In this document: positions 62,845 to 64,000 of the stretch, piece by piece
Numbering within the stretch: the first letter of the stretch is position 1
Layout: each line of letters begins with the position of its first letter
Source: Oryza sativa Japonica Group
Lineage: Eukaryota; Streptophyta; Magnoliopsida; Poales; Poaceae
Assembly: GCF_034140825.1 (NCBI RefSeq)
Contig: NC_089035.1
Span: 43,764,001 to 43,828,000 of the forward strand
Reading direction: 5' to 3'
DNA length: 64,000 nucleotides
Position numbers and translations under genes: made by a program
Notes under the pieces: generated by a model
Database searches by the model: none
What the model saw: the letters and a program-made list of their open reading frames with translations, nothing else
What the model was told of the DNA's origin: nothing

Positions 62845-62900
62845 GGCCCTTAGCTGGGCCTCCCTTTCCTTCTGCCTGCTACGGCCCAATAAAGGCCCAT
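62845..62900 (-). promoter_or_regulatory. GGCCCA cluster upstream of the GATA gene
   Basis: GGCCC/TGGGCC elements at about 62845, 62855, 62883 and 62894, 330-380 bp upstream of the start codon, resemble plant site II promoter motifs. An AAACCCTAA telo-box-like motif lies at about 62790. Confidence 0.45.
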
Positions 62901-63096
62901 CCACCATTCACTCCGTTCCTTCATTCTAAGCCCAAAACTCTGACTACTGACCGCGCGCATATGTGTGTCTTTTTTTTATATTAGTGTACTTAGTTAGTAC
63001 TAACTTTGCTAGTCATTCAAAAGTCAACAGAGTTATACTGTACATTATTGATTGCATACTTCTCTAGTACAGTAGGAATACTACTACCAGTAGAAA
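62901..63096. other. spacer
   Basis: No feature recognised. Confidence 0.4.
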
Positions 63097-63424
63097 TCTT
63101 CTATTAACAACTTATTAAAGTAATAAATAAAAAAACCTCCACATTTGCTCTTACAGTCTAGAAATAAATTAAGGAATATTGAAAAAGAGACTAGTGTCCA
63201 TGCCGGTATACAATTTAGAAATAATAGAAATTCCGAATTTAAAAATAGAAAAATTAAAATTTGGTCAGAGTCCATTTAGAAATAACAGAAATTCGGAAAT
63301 TCGGAAATTCGGAATTAAAAAATATAGAATATTAGAAGAAGGGTATCAAGTCCATATAGAAATACAATTAAGAAATAATAGAAATTCAGAATTAAAAAAA
63401 TAAGAAATATTAGAAGAAGAGTAT
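63097..63424 (+). mobile_element. Helitron copy C, interrupted
   Basis: TCTTCTATTA after an A at 63097, then a cap-like ACCTCCACATTTGCTCTTAC and TCTAGAAATAAATT, then at least three ~77-bp units of the family minisatellite (GTCCATATAGAAATACAATT and TAAGAAATAATAGAAATTC). It stops abruptly where an LTR begins; the 3' hairpin end lies outside the window or is lost. Confidence 0.65.
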
Positions 63425-64000
63425 TGTCATGGTTATGGATACCACATACCCACTAAGCTCGGCAGGACCCACCATACACAAGTCTTATATGGAATCATAT
63501 CTCAAATATAGAAAGAGTTTCGGATAATGAAGGACGAGTAGAGTTCTATATGAAAACGACAAGGATTACTCGTATTGTATCCATATTGGTCTCCCTAATT
63601 CTACTTGAACAAGAGAACATCTATGAGTATAAATACAAGACCTTCTAGGAGGAGGAGGGACAGACCGATCGACACACAAGTCAGAATAGACACCAACACA
63701 CGCCGTCAAACATCGACATCAGAGATAAGCCTAGATAGACCTAATGGTGCCTGCGGAGGCCGACAAGATGGATATAGCGCCATATCTGATCTCAATGAGT
63801 TCGTACTCGAGGAGAAAGACTACCCTGTCGTCGACTACGTGTTGGTTATCTATGTCGCCAAGTCGACGACAACTAGATAGGTTATCCCAAATATTGTACT
63901 TGTGTGATTCTGATGAATATAAAGCAACATCGGCTACGACCAACAGGAGTAGGGCTATTACATATCAGATAAGGGGCCCGAACCTGTATAAACCCTTGCA
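63425..64000 (+). mobile_element. start of an LTR retrotransposon or solo LTR (fossil, cut by window edge)
   Basis: The sequence changes at 63425 to TGTCATGGTTATGGATACCA, a typical TG LTR start, and a TATA-like AGTATAAATACAAG follows at about 63626. The right LTR end is not identified inside the window, so the family and whether it is solo or full cannot be stated. It is inserted in Helitron copy C and is therefore younger than that copy. Confidence 0.55.

Overview
This is plant nuclear DNA, almost certainly rice (Oryza sativa or a close Oryza). The coding exons are GC-rich, the introns and spacers are AT-rich with canonical GT-AG junctions, and the spacers are full of grass transposons (Stowaway, Tourist and hAT-like MITEs, Helitrons, short retroposon copies and an LTR fossil). 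The tonoplast aquaporin at 5.8-6.6 kb and the COQ5 methylase at 49.3-52.2 kb match rice proteins I recognise (TIP1;2 and COQ5, 294 aa). That points to the distal long arm of chromosome 1. No prokaryotic feature or CRISPR array is present.

Layout: a Helitron with a nested minisatellite (0.2-1.6 kb); an intronless type I MADS-box gene (+); aquaporin TIP1;2 (-); a MITE/SINE-rich spacer (7-9.6 kb); the vacuolar fusion factor MON1 (14 coding exons, -); an ABCB6/20-type ABC transporter (11 coding exons, -) with a short LINE copy in intron 10; a bicupin protein (-); a repeat-rich spacer; a heavy-metal-associated (HMA) domain protein (+); tRNA-Arg(TCG) (+); a SET-domain protein methyltransferase (15 coding exons, +) whose intron 12 is swollen to 5.6 kb by a three-part nested insertion; a NET2-type actin-binding coiled-coil protein (+); a degenerate tandem repeat; COQ5 (8 exons, -); a clade-D PP2C phosphatase (4 coding exons, -); a repeat-rich spacer with a second Helitron of the first family; an LLM-domain B-class GATA factor (-); then a third Helitron copy interrupted at the right edge by the start of an LTR element.

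The genes are ordinary, independently regulated plant genes, not an operon or pathway cluster. Loose themes are endomembrane/vacuole biology (TIP1;2, MON1), transport (ABCB, HMA protein) and housekeeping (COQ5, SET methyltransferase, tRNA). I found no convincing new multi-gene system. The most distinctive material is in the repeats: a Helitron family with a ~77-bp internal minisatellite and higher-order structure in three or four copies, nested insertions with readable target-site duplications, MITEs built from palindromes, and several intron oddities (an 87-nt in-frame COQ5 intron, a (GAA)23 run next to the GATA splice donor, a duplicated donor segment in the PP2C gene). Exon coordinates were read from the sequence by splice consensus, frame continuity and remembered family proteins; no alignment software or database was used.
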